DNA of 64,000 nt from CBDCUE01 sp965222515 (GTDB taxonomy: Bacteria > Pseudomonadota > Alphaproteobacteria > Rickettsiales > JABIRX01). Each line of letters begins with the position of its first letter. Position 1 is the first letter of the stretch. The position numbers were made by a program, and so were the translations under genes. The stretch covers positions 62,001 through 126,000 of the forward strand of contig CBDCUE010000019.1 in the NCBI GenBank assembly GCA_965222515.1, read 5' to 3'. The notes below the pieces were generated by a model. The model was not told the DNA's origin. It saw only the letters and a list, made by a program, of their open reading frames with translations, and made no database searches. Shown one piece after another: positions 34,422 through 43,506 of this stretch.

Positions 34422-36828
34422 TTTGAATTATATTTTTAATATTTTTATCCCAAACAGATTTAGTATCTAAATTCAAATGACTGTCAATAGGACCTATACC
34501 TTGATTATATGAAAAACTATAACCTTCTTTAATTGAATGAGTTGTAATTTTTTCTGTTTGATATATCTCCACATTTTCAAAATTATCTAATGTTCTTTGT
34601 GCATAATTTCCAATAAAAGGTGCCTTTAATCCTGACATAGGTAAATTTTTTCCATCAGAATGTCCTCCAATTTGTACTATATCTTGTATATCATACAAAT
34701 TAATCTTATTAGCATTTTTATCTAAAACATCATAATTTAATTGATAATCTTTTCTGTGTGGAGTTCCTAAAAATACCATATTATCCACCTTCTTTTCTCC
34801 TTCATACTCTTGACTCCATTCTTTTACTACATTTCCTCCATGTGAATGTTGCACTATATTCAACTTCTCTCCCTCTTTAAATTCATGACTATCTACCATT
34901 GTTTTTAATTGATCTGCCCCCTCTGTTCTTGCTTGTTTTATATTTTCTCCAGACCATCTCAATTGCTCTACTTTCTCATTAAATGTCTCTCCTACTGCTT
35001 TTATAAAATCTTTATCTGCTTGCTCTGGTGATGAGTTTGTCCCATGCACAAATATAGTTAAATTATTTCTATTCTCAGGAGCAACAGAGCTAGCTTTATT
35101 GTTGTTTTTATTCAATAAACTATTATTACTTACATCATTATTTCCAACTCCATTTGCATTTGCCCAACTTTCTTTAGTTACTTTTCCATCTCCTGTTCCT
35201 TTCCCTCCTGTAATAAAATTTACTATCTTCCATGCAGTCTTTGCTTCTCTTCCTACCATATCAACAAAATCTTCATTATCACTCACTCTATGTCCTCTCT
35301 CATGTGCATCTACTCCTATCAATGAATCTCTATTTGTCGCATTCGTTACTTCACTATTTTCTCCTTTTGCCAAATTCACATAAGTATCTCCATTCCTATC
35401 ATCATGAAACCCTGCTTCTTTACTTTTCTCATCATAATATACTTTTGATCCCTCTCCTACCTTCACTCCAACCTGTAATGCTTTTTCTATATTTTTTGCA
35501 CTCTGCTCCTCATTTCCTACATTATTTATAATATCTCTCGACTCCTTATTATTTAACCTATCTATCGCCACTTTCTGCTCATTCTGCTTTGCCAAAAATG
35601 TATCTTTTATTGATGCTCCATTCTTCTTTAAATTAGTAACACCCGTCTCTACCATATTTGATGCCGTATTTATAGCTCCATATACAGATAATGCCATATT
35701 CTTCGGCAAACTTGCTAGTTGCTCTTTCATCTCATCTCTCCCCTTCTTACTAAACCATCTATTATCTACACTCACCTCAAAATCCAATGCTCCCGTTATC
35801 TTATCACTCCTTATCTCCTGACTCTTATTTATCTCTCTGTTTAATCCTGTTATTCCTTGCCCTAATTCTTCCTCTCCTGTCTTAACTTCAAATATTCCTG
35901 TTCTATTTCTTACTATCTTTCCTGACTTTGATTGATCTGCTATCTTTATATTCCCTAATCCTATTGTTGATCTCGTTATCCCCTCTTTATCACTTCCTTT
36001 GTTTGTCATTGATATTGTACTTGTCCCTCCAATATTCACTCCAGAACCTTGTTGCTTGCTATAATGACTATCTTTTATATCCTCATATGTTAAACTTCCT
36101 GTTGATATATTTAAATTTCCTCCATCTGTTCCATCTACTTTCTTGTTTGCTATCTCCCCCCCTTTTATATGTGTCTTTCCTTCTGCTTTTACTGATACAC
36201 TTCTTCTCCCTATTATACTTGTTTGATTATCTACCCATGTTCTATCACTATATCCATTTGAACTACTAAATCCTCCACTTAATCCACCACTTCCTCCTCC
36301 TAAACTTATACTCATCCCTCTATTACTACTATAACTTCTATTCTGCTTACTCTCTATTGTTAAATCATTCCCCACTTCCAAATCTACCTCTCCTGCTTCC
36401 ACATTCGCTCCACTAAGCTTCGTATCATTACCACTTTTGATCTTTATCTTCCCTCCTGTCCCCAAAAAACTATTATTATAACTCGTGCTATTTGACTTCG
36501 CTGAACTATTTCCATATCCTCCACTAAAACTATTCCCATTTGTTCCAAAACTATAACTCAAATTTATCTCCTCACTAGACTCTTTCATTCGACTACTATC
36601 CTCACTTGCCATTATCAACACATTCTCCTTCGCATCTATCTCTATATCTCCCTCATCACTCATCAAATTACTTCCTTTCACTGTTACATTATTTCCCTTT
36701 ATACTCGTATTACCTCCAACAACAAAATTACTCTCCCTATTACTCACACTACTACCTATCGTTAACTGCTGGCTTAAAAGAAAAAAACTTGCTGTTGTTA
36801 ATATAAAATTTCTTAATGTTTTTAACAC
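34405..36828 (-). CDS. Orphan CdiA C-terminal half with signal peptide and alpha/beta-hydrolase toxin
   Basis: 807 residues. The N-terminus MLKTLRNFILTTASFFLLSQ is a Sec-type signal peptide not found in cdiA. It is joined at SSVSNRESNFVVGGN to the second half of the large CdiA at 51428-56893. There is no TPS secretion domain. After the shared repeats come a HERGH motif region and a lipase-like domain: NNLTIFVHGTNSSPEQADKD, nucleophile elbow NIVQHSHGGNVVKEW and FLGTPHRKDYQ. The last ~90 residues, with a likely catalytic His in IDSHLNLDTK, differ from those of the mini-CdiA at 37302. It is either a periplasmic effector or a donor cassette for recombination into cdiA. Confidence 0.75.
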   Translation of the reverse strand: MLKTLRNFILTTASFFLLSQQLTIGSSVSNRESNFVVGGNTSIKGNNVTVKGSNLMSDEGDIEIDAKENVLIMASEDSSRMKESSEEINLSYSFGTNGNSFSGGYGNSSAKSNSTSYNNSFLGTGGKIKIKSGNDTKLSGANVEAGEVDLEVGNDLTIESKQNRSYSSNRGMSISLGGGSGGLSGGFSSSNGYSDRTWVDNQTSIIGRRSVSVKAEGKTHIKGGEIANKKVDGTDGGNLNISTGSLTYEDIKDSHYSKQQGSGVNIGGTSTISMTNKGSDKEGITRSTIGLGNIKIADQSKSGKIVRNRTGIFEVKTGEEELGQGITGLNREINKSQEIRSDKITGALDFEVSVDNRWFSKKGRDEMKEQLASLPKNMALSVYGAINTASNMVETGVTNLKKNGASIKDTFLAKQNEQKVAIDRLNNKESRDIINNVGNEEQSAKNIEKALQVGVKVGEGSKVYYDEKSKEAGFHDDRNGDTYVNLAKGENSEVTNATNRDSLIGVDAHERGHRVSDNEDFVDMVGREAKTAWKIVNFITGGKGTGDGKVTKESWANANGVGNNDVSNNSLLNKNNNKASSVAPENRNNLTIFVHGTNSSPEQADKDFIKAVGETFNEKVEQLRWSGENIKQARTEGADQLKTMVDSHEFKEGEKLNIVQHSHGGNVVKEWSQEYEGEKKVDNMVFLGTPHRKDYQLNYDVLDKNANKINLYDIQDIVQIGGHSDGKNLPMSGLKAPFIGNYAQRTLDNFENVEIYQTEKITTHSIKEGYSFSYNQGIGPIDSHLNLDTKSVWDKNIKNIIQNDKNN

Positions 36829-36868
36829 TAGCTTTTTTGTAAATTCGTTATTGTTTTATTAATATATT

Positions 36869-37297
36869 TCAATTTGATGTATTTTTTATTTTTTTTCTTT
36901 TCTCAAAATTTGATAATATCATATAGTAAAATATATAAAATATTGTTAGTGATACTACATTAAAAAAAGCAATAATTCCTAGATATGCCTCATATAATTC
37001 ACCCTTAAATCCTAATATGTTGTTATTATTACCTATATTCCATAATACTACAAAAAAATAGTAAATAATTATTTTTTTAGTCAAGTTTTTCCAAATTATA
37101 TGCTGAATTATAAAATATATTGGATATATATGTCGGTAGTAAACAGACATATATATCCAATATATTTTTAAAATATATTGGATATATATGTCTGTAGTAG
37201 GTTCTAATAAACTAGATATAACAAAACTTGATAAAATATGTACTATGGTTATAAATATCATGCAGTTTTTTTTTGTATATATTAAAATTTTTTGCAT
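36869..37297 (-). CDS. Membrane protein, candidate immunity partner of the mini-CdiA
   Basis: 142 residues with about four hydrophobic helices and a basic tail. It begins 5 bases after the mini-CdiA stop, the expected immunity position, and like the 66-residue protein at 34221 it is membrane-embedded. Residues ~35-60 (DIYIQYILKIYWIYMSVYYR) are encoded by three alternating copies of a 22-base sequence, so this part may have been altered by a palindromic insertion. Function is inferred from context. Confidence 0.55.
   Translation of the reverse strand: MQKILIYTKKNCMIFITIVHILSSFVISSLLEPTTDIYIQYILKIYWIYMSVYYRHIYPIYFIIQHIIWKNLTKKIIIYYFFVVLWNIGNNNNILGFKGELYEAYLGIIAFFNVVSLTIFYIFYYMILSNFEKRKKIKNTSN
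37113..37192. repeat. Three 22-base repeats in alternating orientation
   Basis: AAATATATTGGATATATATG plus TC at 37113-37134 (direct), its reverse complement at 37146-37167 and a direct copy at 37171-37192. The first two form a near-perfect hairpin with an 11-base loop. All lie inside the reading frame of the membrane immunity candidate. Confidence 0.85.
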
Positions 37298-37301
37298 AAG
37301 A

Positions 37302-39962
37302 CTATTTTAGATTAGGCTTTATATGATTATCCCAGTTTTTTTTTGTATCTAACATTGAATGAGACCTTATTGATCCTATATGCTTGTCTACCTCATGACT
37401 AAAAGAAGGATGTTGTGGTAAAGAAATATTTGGATATATCGTTACTTTCTCTGTTTGATATATTTCTATATTATTAAAATTATTTATTGTCCTTATATTT
37501 TTAGGAAACCTTAGGACTCCTTTATAAATATCACCATCAAAATACCCTCTTGTTTGAACTCCATCTCCCCTGTCATACAAATTAATCTTATTAGCATTTT
37601 CATCTAAAACATCATAATTTAATTGATAATCTTTTCTGTGTGGAGTTCCTAAAAATACCATATTATCCACCTTCTTTTCTCCTTCATACTCTTGACTCCA
37701 TTCTTTTACTACATTTCCTCCATGTGAATGTTGCACTATATTCAACTTCTCTCCCTCTTTAAATTCATGACTATCTACCATTGTTTTTAATTGATCTGCC
37801 TCCTCTGTTCTTGCTTGTTTTATATTTTCTCCAGACCATCTCAATTGCTCTACTTTCTCATTAAATGTCTCTCCTACTGCTTTTATAAAATCTTTATCTG
37901 CTTGCTCTGGTGATGAGTTTGTCCCATGCACAAATATAGTTAAATTATTTCTATTCTCAGGAGCAACAGAGCTAGCTTTATTGTTGTTTTTATTCAATAA
38001 ACTATTATTACTTACATCATTATTTCCAACTCCATTTGCATTTGCCCAACTTTCTTTAGTTACTTTTCCATCTCCTGTTCCTTTCCCTCCTGTAATAAAA
38101 TTTACTATCTTCCATGCAGTCTTTGCTTCTCTTCCTACCATATCAACAAAATCTTCATTATCACTCACTCTATGTCCTCTCTCATGTGCATCTACTCCTA
38201 TCAATGAATCTCTATTTGTCGCATTCGTTACTTCACTATTTTCTCCTTTTGCCAAATTCACATAAGTATCTCCATTCCTATCATCATGAAACCCTGCTTC
38301 TTTACTTTTCTCATCATAATATACTTTTGATCCCTCTCCTACCTTCACTCCAACCTGTAATGCTTTTTCTATATTTTTTGCACTCTGCTCCTCATTTCCT
38401 ACATTATTTATAATATCTCTCGACTCCTTATTATTTAACCTATCTATCGCCACTTTCTGCTCATTCTGCTTTGCCAAAAATGTATCTTTTATTGATGCTC
38501 CATTCTTCTTTAAATTAGTAACACCCGTCTCTACCATATTTGATGCCGTATTTATAGCTCCATATACAGATAATGCCATATTCTTCGGCAAACTTGCTAG
38601 TTGCTCTTTCATCTCATCTCTCCCCTTCTTACTAAACCATCTATTATCTACACTCACCTCAAAATCCAATGCTCCCGTTATCTTATCACTCCTTATCTCC
38701 TGACTCTTATTTATCTCTCTGTTTAATCCTGTTATTTCTTGCCCTAATTCTTCCTCTCCTGTCTTAACTTCAAATATTCCTGTTCTATTTCTTACTATCT
38801 TTCCTGACTTTGATTGATCTGCTATCTTTATATTCCCTAATCCTATTGTTGATCTCGTTATCCCCTCTTTATCACTTCCTTTGTTTGTCATTGATATTGT
38901 ACTTGTCCCTCCAATATTCACTCCAGAACCTTGTTGCTTGCTATAATGACTATCTTTTATATCCTCATATGTTAAACTTCCTGTTGATATATTTAAATTT
39001 CCTCCATCTGTTCCATCTACTTTCTTGTTTGCTATCTCCCCCCCTTTTATATGTGTATTTCCTTCTGCTTTTACTGATACACTTCTTCTCCCTATTATAC
39101 TTGTTTGATTATCTACCCATGCTCTATCACTATATCCATTTGAACTACTAAATCCTCCACTTACTTCTTCTTTTTCTACATCATAGTTATCAGTACCTGT
39201 CAAAATCTTTACATACACATCTTTTTTACTCTTATCTGACTTTACCCCATATATACTCCCTGTAATCTTCGCTACTCTTGTTACTATATTAAAATAATCC
39301 ATCTCCTCTCCCAAATCTATACCCTCTACTCCTATAAAAACCTCACCACTACCTGACAATGAAAACTCTTTTATCCTTCCCTCTTCTATATTACTATCAC
39401 CTGTTATTAAACTCACCCTCGGTGTCCTTATAAATCCACATCCATTACAAGATATTCCATTCGGATTCGCAATAAATAATGCCGCACTCCCTCCAAACTG
39501 CTCTATATATCCATTCAATACACTATTACTACTACTCGTCACCTCATTTAATATCGTCCTTGCACTACCGCTATTCTCCAAATTGTTATTGCCATTAATC
39601 ATTCCTCCCAAAACACTCTGACCATTACTCTGCGAATTATTTAATATCTGACCCCTACTACCAACATTATAATCCAAAAACTTATTATGCGACATACCTT
39701 GAGCATTAGGGGTTGCTATCTGCACTATCGGAACTCCATTTCTAGCACTGTCTAATTCCGTATTACTACTATTACCACTATCCACCCTCAATCCACCTGC
39801 ATCCGTACTCAACTCCTGATTATTGCTCAAATCTCCAGCAAATGCAAATGACACATCTCCAAATACCAAACTGAAACTCAAAACATAACTCAAAACTCTA
39901 ACAAAAATCTTTTTCTTCTTCTTGCCTTCATATATCGCAGGCAAACCCCTAACCATACTCAT
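37302..39962 (-). CDS. cdiA: Mini-CdiA: TPS domain fused to alpha/beta-hydrolase toxin end
   Basis: 886 residues. The start MSMVRGLPAIYEGKKKKKIF is a long extended signal peptide, then comes the TPS secretion domain (ATPNAQGMSHNKFLDYNVGS, FIANPNGISCNGCGFIRTPR). At about residue 270, after VEKEEVSGGFSSSNGYSD, it jumps straight to the C-terminal half of CdiA, so roughly 1900 residues of stalk repeats are missing relative to the full cdiA. The toxin end has the hydrolase FVHGTNSSPEQ and VQHSHGGNVVKEW, with a late His in SIRSHSMLDTK. It diverges from a cdiB cut by IS3, so secretion would depend on the intact cdiB at 60977. Confidence 0.8.
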   Translation of the reverse strand: MSMVRGLPAIYEGKKKKKIFVRVLSYVLSFSLVFGDVSFAFAGDLSNNQELSTDAGGLRVDSGNSSNTELDSARNGVPIVQIATPNAQGMSHNKFLDYNVGSRGQILNNSQSNGQSVLGGMINGNNNLENSGSARTILNEVTSSSNSVLNGYIEQFGGSAALFIANPNGISCNGCGFIRTPRVSLITGDSNIEEGRIKEFSLSGSGEVFIGVEGIDLGEEMDYFNIVTRVAKITGSIYGVKSDKSKKDVYVKILTGTDNYDVEKEEVSGGFSSSNGYSDRAWVDNQTSIIGRRSVSVKAEGNTHIKGGEIANKKVDGTDGGNLNISTGSLTYEDIKDSHYSKQQGSGVNIGGTSTISMTNKGSDKEGITRSTIGLGNIKIADQSKSGKIVRNRTGIFEVKTGEEELGQEITGLNREINKSQEIRSDKITGALDFEVSVDNRWFSKKGRDEMKEQLASLPKNMALSVYGAINTASNMVETGVTNLKKNGASIKDTFLAKQNEQKVAIDRLNNKESRDIINNVGNEEQSAKNIEKALQVGVKVGEGSKVYYDEKSKEAGFHDDRNGDTYVNLAKGENSEVTNATNRDSLIGVDAHERGHRVSDNEDFVDMVGREAKTAWKIVNFITGGKGTGDGKVTKESWANANGVGNNDVSNNSLLNKNNNKASSVAPENRNNLTIFVHGTNSSPEQADKDFIKAVGETFNEKVEQLRWSGENIKQARTEEADQLKTMVDSHEFKEGEKLNIVQHSHGGNVVKEWSQEYEGEKKVDNMVFLGTPHRKDYQLNYDVLDENANKINLYDRGDGVQTRGYFDGDIYKGVLRFPKNIRTINNFNNIEIYQTEKVTIYPNISLPQHPSFSHEVDKHIGSIRSHSMLDTKKNWDNHIKPNLK

Positions 39963-40095
39963 AATCTTTAGTTTATAAAAAAATTAATCTTTCAAACTAA
40001 ACTTATCTTTTTTTCTTTACAAGTTTTTTTTTATCTTTACAATTAACCCTTTTATAAAAATAATATAAGATCAAAAAATCAAGCAATAAACACAA
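39963..40095. promoter_or_regulatory. Divergent cdiA/cdiB intergenic region, copy 2
   Basis: 133 bases, identical over its whole length to 60844-60976. It must carry the promoters for both directions. AT-rich with several poly-T tracts and two TTTACA boxes; I cannot assign exact promoters. Confidence 0.6.
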
Positions 40096-40429
40096 ATGAA
40101 ACATCAACAAAATTACAAAATCTTCTTTCTTTTTTTGTGTCTTTTGCAACTTGTCCTTCTACAAAATAGTTATGCCATAAACATACCTAGAGCTTTGTTA
40201 CTAAATCAACAAAGAGAGCAAGACCTTTTTTTACAGTTTGAGAAAAATAAAATTCTTAGAAAAATTGAAAATGAAAAATTGGAGAAAAAAATACAAAAAT
40301 ACAAAAAATCTCCCAAAGCAACCAATTTAACACAACATCTTTTAAAAATAAAAAAAATTGATAGCAAAGGCACAAAAGGTTGTTTTAAGATAAAAAAGAT
40401 TTTACTGCAAGAAAGCACAGCTTTCTCTA
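40096..40429 (+). pseudogene. cdiB: Truncated cdiB (TpsB) 5' end
   Basis: The first 111 codons (from MKHQQNYKIFFLFLCLLQLV to LLQESTAFS) are the same as the full cdiB at 60977. At 40430 the sequence switches to the end of an IS3-type element, which adds 13 foreign residues (MVSPFDWTGFRKI) before a stop at 40470. The POTRA and barrel regions are lost, so it cannot form a pore. Confidence 0.9.
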
Positions 40430-41229
40430 TGGTGAGCCCTTTTGACTGGACAGGTTTTAGAAAAATTTAAGATAGAATTTGCCTTTAATTTATTCCTAAA
40501 AAAAACCATTAAAACCTTTGTAATTTTAAATCAAATAATGAGATAAAATTACATAAATAATGATAAAATTATTGCTAATTTTATCATTTAAAAAACTAGA
40601 TAAAATAAAAATAAATCATCTAGTTTTTATCTTCATTTATGGTCATCGGCACCTCTGCCTGTTCCATAAACTTATTATAAAACCTCCTTACAATAATATC
40701 AACTTCTTATCTTTATTTTATATAGTAATAGCTAGATTTTCCAACCTCTAATATCTGACATTGTTTGTTAATAGAAAAATGGGGGTGTGCTATATTTATA
40801 AAATTTTTTCTTGTTTTCATAGCTACTCCCCCAAGACTTTTTTTAAAAAATCCCTCTCCATTATTACCTCTCCTATTTTCTCATGAAGTTTTGAAATTTC
40901 TAAGCTTTTATTTGACAATTCAATGTTATTATTTGAACTAAATATCTCCTTACCTCCTTCTTTAAATTGCTTCACCCATTTATTAATACAAGAGCTACTA
41001 ATCTTAAATTCTTGACTTAATTCAGATACCGTAACTTGACCTTTTAAATATTTCAATACCACTTGAAATTTAAAACTATTACTATGGGTTTTTCTTATTT
41101 TTTTACTTAACATTTTTGTGATTATTAATTTTGTTTTTAAAAATTATTTTAATCTTTTTTTAACCAATAAATCAAAAAATATTCTACCTTATTTTTTCTC
41201 AAATCCTGTCCAACTTTTTGGGCTCATCA
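40430..41229 (-). mobile_element. IS3-type element, OrfB mostly deleted
   Basis: About 800 bases. The ends read ATGGTGAGCCCTTTTGACTG (left) and ATGATGAGCCCAAAAAGTTG (right, minus strand), followed on both sides by GACAGG-TTT-like sequence. OrfA is intact at 40823-41113. Only the start of OrfB is visible after it (MKTRKNFINIAHPHFSINKQ, from about 40823 downward), and the rest is missing or stop-ridden. The 40440-40740 stretch holds nothing else recognisable. Confidence 0.75.
40823..41113 (-). CDS. IS3-family OrfA (helix-turn-helix protein)
   Basis: 96 residues. The start SKKIRKTHSNSFKFQVVLKY leads into a helix-turn-helix (VTVSELSQEFKISSSCINKW), followed by a leucine-zipper-like tail ending LHEKIGEVIMERDFLKKVLG. 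This is the DNA-binding half of IS3-type transposases, normally joined to OrfB by frameshifting. OrfB is degenerate here, so the element cannot move on its own. Confidence 0.88.
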   Translation of the reverse strand: MLSKKIRKTHSNSFKFQVVLKYLKGQVTVSELSQEFKISSSCINKWVKQFKEGGKEIFSSNNNIELSNKSLEISKLHEKIGEVIMERDFLKKVLGE

Positions 41230-41430
41230 TACTCCTCTTCTCTTCGCTGTTTTTTTTAGAGTGCCTTCTACTGTGACTTTTTTCTTGTTTTCACCAGTGC
41301 TTTTTTCTAAAAAAGCTTTTTCTTGGTATGCTCCTGCTGCATCAATTAAACTTGTTGCAACAAAACTATTTGCAAAACTTAGCTGATAACTTATTAAACA
41401 TGTTATGAAAATTATAAATGGCTTTAACAT
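41230..41430 (-). pseudogene. Signal-peptide leader of a toxin module, cut by IS3
   Basis: Encodes MLKPFIIFITCLISYQLSFA, a signal peptide, followed by LIDAAGAYQEKAFLEKSTGE and a short basic end, then the IS3 end. It is clearly paralogous to the first ~55 residues of the orphan toxin gene at 41925-43103 (MLKTFIIFITFLINTQLSFG). The downstream toxin part is missing. Confidence 0.65.
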
Positions 41431-41480
41431 TATTCTTGCTTCCTATCTTTTTTTAAATTTATCTTTTTTATTATTTTTTA

Positions 41481-41915
41481 TTATTCATTGATCAAATTTT
41501 CTGCATCTATTAATTTTTTATATTTTAAATAAATTTTAAGCTCTCTTTCTTCTTCATTTAATAAATTTTCATAAAACATTTCATCTTTTGACCATTCTTT
41601 AAAAAGAATAGCAGATGTTGATATTCTGCTATTAGGAAGATAAGTTGTTAATTCCCAATATCTTGAAAAGATTGGATTAATTATTTCAAAAAATGCTGCA
41701 CAAATAGGACTTGGTGGTAAACTTTCTGTATCTTCTATTAAAAAAAATGGTATATAATCATAAAACATAATACCATAAACATTATACTCTTTATTTAATT
41801 CTAAATAATTTATTATTTCATTCTCTTCTACTTCTTGACGAATGTTATTTTTATAATACTCTCTTATATCTTTTGGTATTTGAGAGAGTTTATTTTTTAT
41901 ACATTTTATTCTCAT
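41481..41915 (-). CDS. cdiI: Candidate CDI immunity protein for the 41925 toxin
   Basis: 144 residues, soluble and acidic at both ends, with no signal or membrane segment. It starts 9 bases after the toxin stop and is read in the same direction, the standard cdiA-CT/cdiI arrangement. Noticeable parts are YNVYGIMFYDYIPFFLIEDT and a Glu/Lys-rich C-terminal helix. I do not recognise the family. The role is inferred from position. Confidence 0.65.
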   Translation of the reverse strand: MRIKCIKNKLSQIPKDIREYYKNNIRQEVEENEIINYLELNKEYNVYGIMFYDYIPFFLIEDTESLPPSPICAAFFEIINPIFSRYWELTTYLPNSRISTSAILFKEWSKDEMFYENLLNEEERELKIYLKYKKLIDAENLINE

Positions 41916-41924
41916 AATTTTTTA

Positions 41925-43103
41925 TTATTGATTACTATGTTTGTTAAATTTAAAATCCAAGAATTTTTCTGTTTTAGGATCTTTTATATAATGTATAACC
42001 GTATCTTTACCATTATTTGATTTAATTTTAAACTGATATTTGATCATTCTTTGAAATTTAGGGTCTTTTAATTTTATATCTAATGACTTACCCACATTAG
42101 GATTCTTTTTTATATGATCTAAAGTCATTTGATCTTGAATAGATTTTGATTCGCTACTAAAATTTTTATTTTTTGAAATTAAATTACTATTAGGACTATT
42201 GCCACTACTTCCACTGCCACCATTGTTTTTATATTTTTTCTGAAATGCTTTTTTTTCTATTGAGTGTTTTTTTGCTATATCCTCAGCACTATCCGTCAGA
42301 TCCATAATGTCTGTTTTTTGCCATTCTGCTCTCTCTGCTTTTTTCTTTCCTACCTTGCCTTTAATAAAATTAATTATACCATCACCTTGCCTAGATGCCT
42401 GTATTCCTGCACTCGCTACTCCTGGAACTATGGGGAATAAAACTCCTATTGTATCTAATATCAAACCTCCTGCATCTATTACTGCATCTTTGTATTTACT
42501 ATTTCTTAAATTCTTATATAAACTTACACTTCCCATCGTCAAACTCGCAGCCTCCAAACCTGCCTCTAAATAATTATTATTATTCTCTCTGTCTTGATGA
42601 TATAAAATAGATGATTTCACTGTTCCAACTGCTAAAGTCTTATTATTAAGCACTTTATACTCCTTATTCCAATCTGCACTTGTTCTTGTATTAGTATTCA
42701 CATTGCCATTCGCAGCATTGTTATACTCCCAAACCTTCTGTGCATAATCTCCCCTCCTCTTCGCTACTACCTCATTTTCTTTATGCCCTTCAAAATTTGT
42801 TGTCTCGTGATATAGTTTGTTTATAACTTCCCCACTATCCGTCAAATCTGTTTTTGCTGTATTAATATTTGTTGTTTTTATTCCATTTCCTCCCGTTGCT
42901 TTCTCTCCTCCATTATATGAAAATGCTTTTTTTGTAATGCCTTCTTGATTGGCTTTCTTTATGTTTATTCCAGTGGTTTCTTCTGTTACTGCCCTTTCTT
43001 GGTATAACCCTATTGCATCAATTGAATTTATAGCAATAAAATTACCAAAACTTAATTGTGTATTTATTAAAAATGTTATGAAAATTATAAATGTTTTTAA
43101 CAT
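41925..43103 (-). CDS. Orphan CdiA C-terminal toxin module with signal peptide
   Basis: 392 residues. The N-terminus MLKTFIIFITFLINTQLSFG is a Sec signal peptide unrelated to cdiA. From AFSYNGGEKATGGNGIKTTN onward it matches the pretoxin region of CdiA (51428-56893) up to GGSGSSGNSPN. After this junction it carries a different toxin tip of about 85 residues (MTLDHIKKNPNVGKSLDIKL, then YQFKIKSNNGKDTVIHYIKD). It lacks a TPS domain, so it cannot use CdiB itself. The near-identical pretoxin block would let it swap its tip into cdiA. The toxic activity is unknown. Confidence 0.72.
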   Translation of the reverse strand: MLKTFIIFITFLINTQLSFGNFIAINSIDAIGLYQERAVTEETTGINIKKANQEGITKKAFSYNGGEKATGGNGIKTTNINTAKTDLTDSGEVINKLYHETTNFEGHKENEVVAKRRGDYAQKVWEYNNAANGNVNTNTRTSADWNKEYKVLNNKTLAVGTVKSSILYHQDRENNNNYLEAGLEAASLTMGSVSLYKNLRNSKYKDAVIDAGGLILDTIGVLFPIVPGVASAGIQASRQGDGIINFIKGKVGKKKAERAEWQKTDIMDLTDSAEDIAKKHSIEKKAFQKKYKNNGGSGSSGNSPNSNLISKNKNFSSESKSIQDQMTLDHIKKNPNVGKSLDIKLKDPKFQRMIKYQFKIKSNNGKDTVIHYIKDPKTEKFLDFKFNKHSNQ

Positions 43104-43346
43104 TGTTTTTGCTTACTGTTTTTTTTGATATTGAACTTTTTTATTATCTGTTATCTTTTCTTATTTTGATAGATGTTTGTTGTTTTTAGGGAGCGTTAAA
43201 TCTATTTGTTTTTAGTTTTCATATTCCTTCCAAACTTTGAAAGATTTTACTTGGTATTTGAGCCAATTATTTCTTTCAAAATCCTTAATGACTACAAAGA
43301 CATGATCTAACAATCTGTCTTCATTTTCAAAGCTAATTTTATGTTT
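43104..43346 (-). other. Gap with a possible gene-end relic
   Basis: No intact gene. On the minus strand a stretch at about 43342-43217 reads KISFENEDRLLDHVFVVIKD, then FERNNWLKYQVKSFKVWKEY and a stop, like the end of an immunity-type protein. It is cut off by the MITE at 43347. Confidence 0.3.
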
Positions 43347-43506
43347 ATACTATTTTAATTTTATAATTGACCTATAGCCTTCAATCTGCTCAGCATAAAT
43401 TGCTTTTTTTAATAATCTGTTAGCTATGGCTAGCAAATCATTAAAAAAAACAATTTCTACTAAACATCTTTTTGGCTATAGGTCAATTATAAAATTAAAA
43501 TAGTAT
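43347..43506. repeat. IS630-derived MITE, complete 160-base copy
   Basis: Perfect inverted ends of 31 bases, starting ATACTATTTTAATTTTATAA and running through TTGACCTATAG. The inside holds no gene. Flanked by TA, the target of IS630/Tc1-type elements. Shorter or cut copies are at 20701, 28197 and 30725, and one end lies beside an IS630 transposase fragment at 63002. Confidence 0.85.

Noticed and set aside
40430..40470. A 124-residue variant of CdiB ending MVSPFDWTGFRKI as a functional short protein.
   Set aside because: The last 13 codons are the terminal repeat of the IS3-type element, so this is a truncation product.
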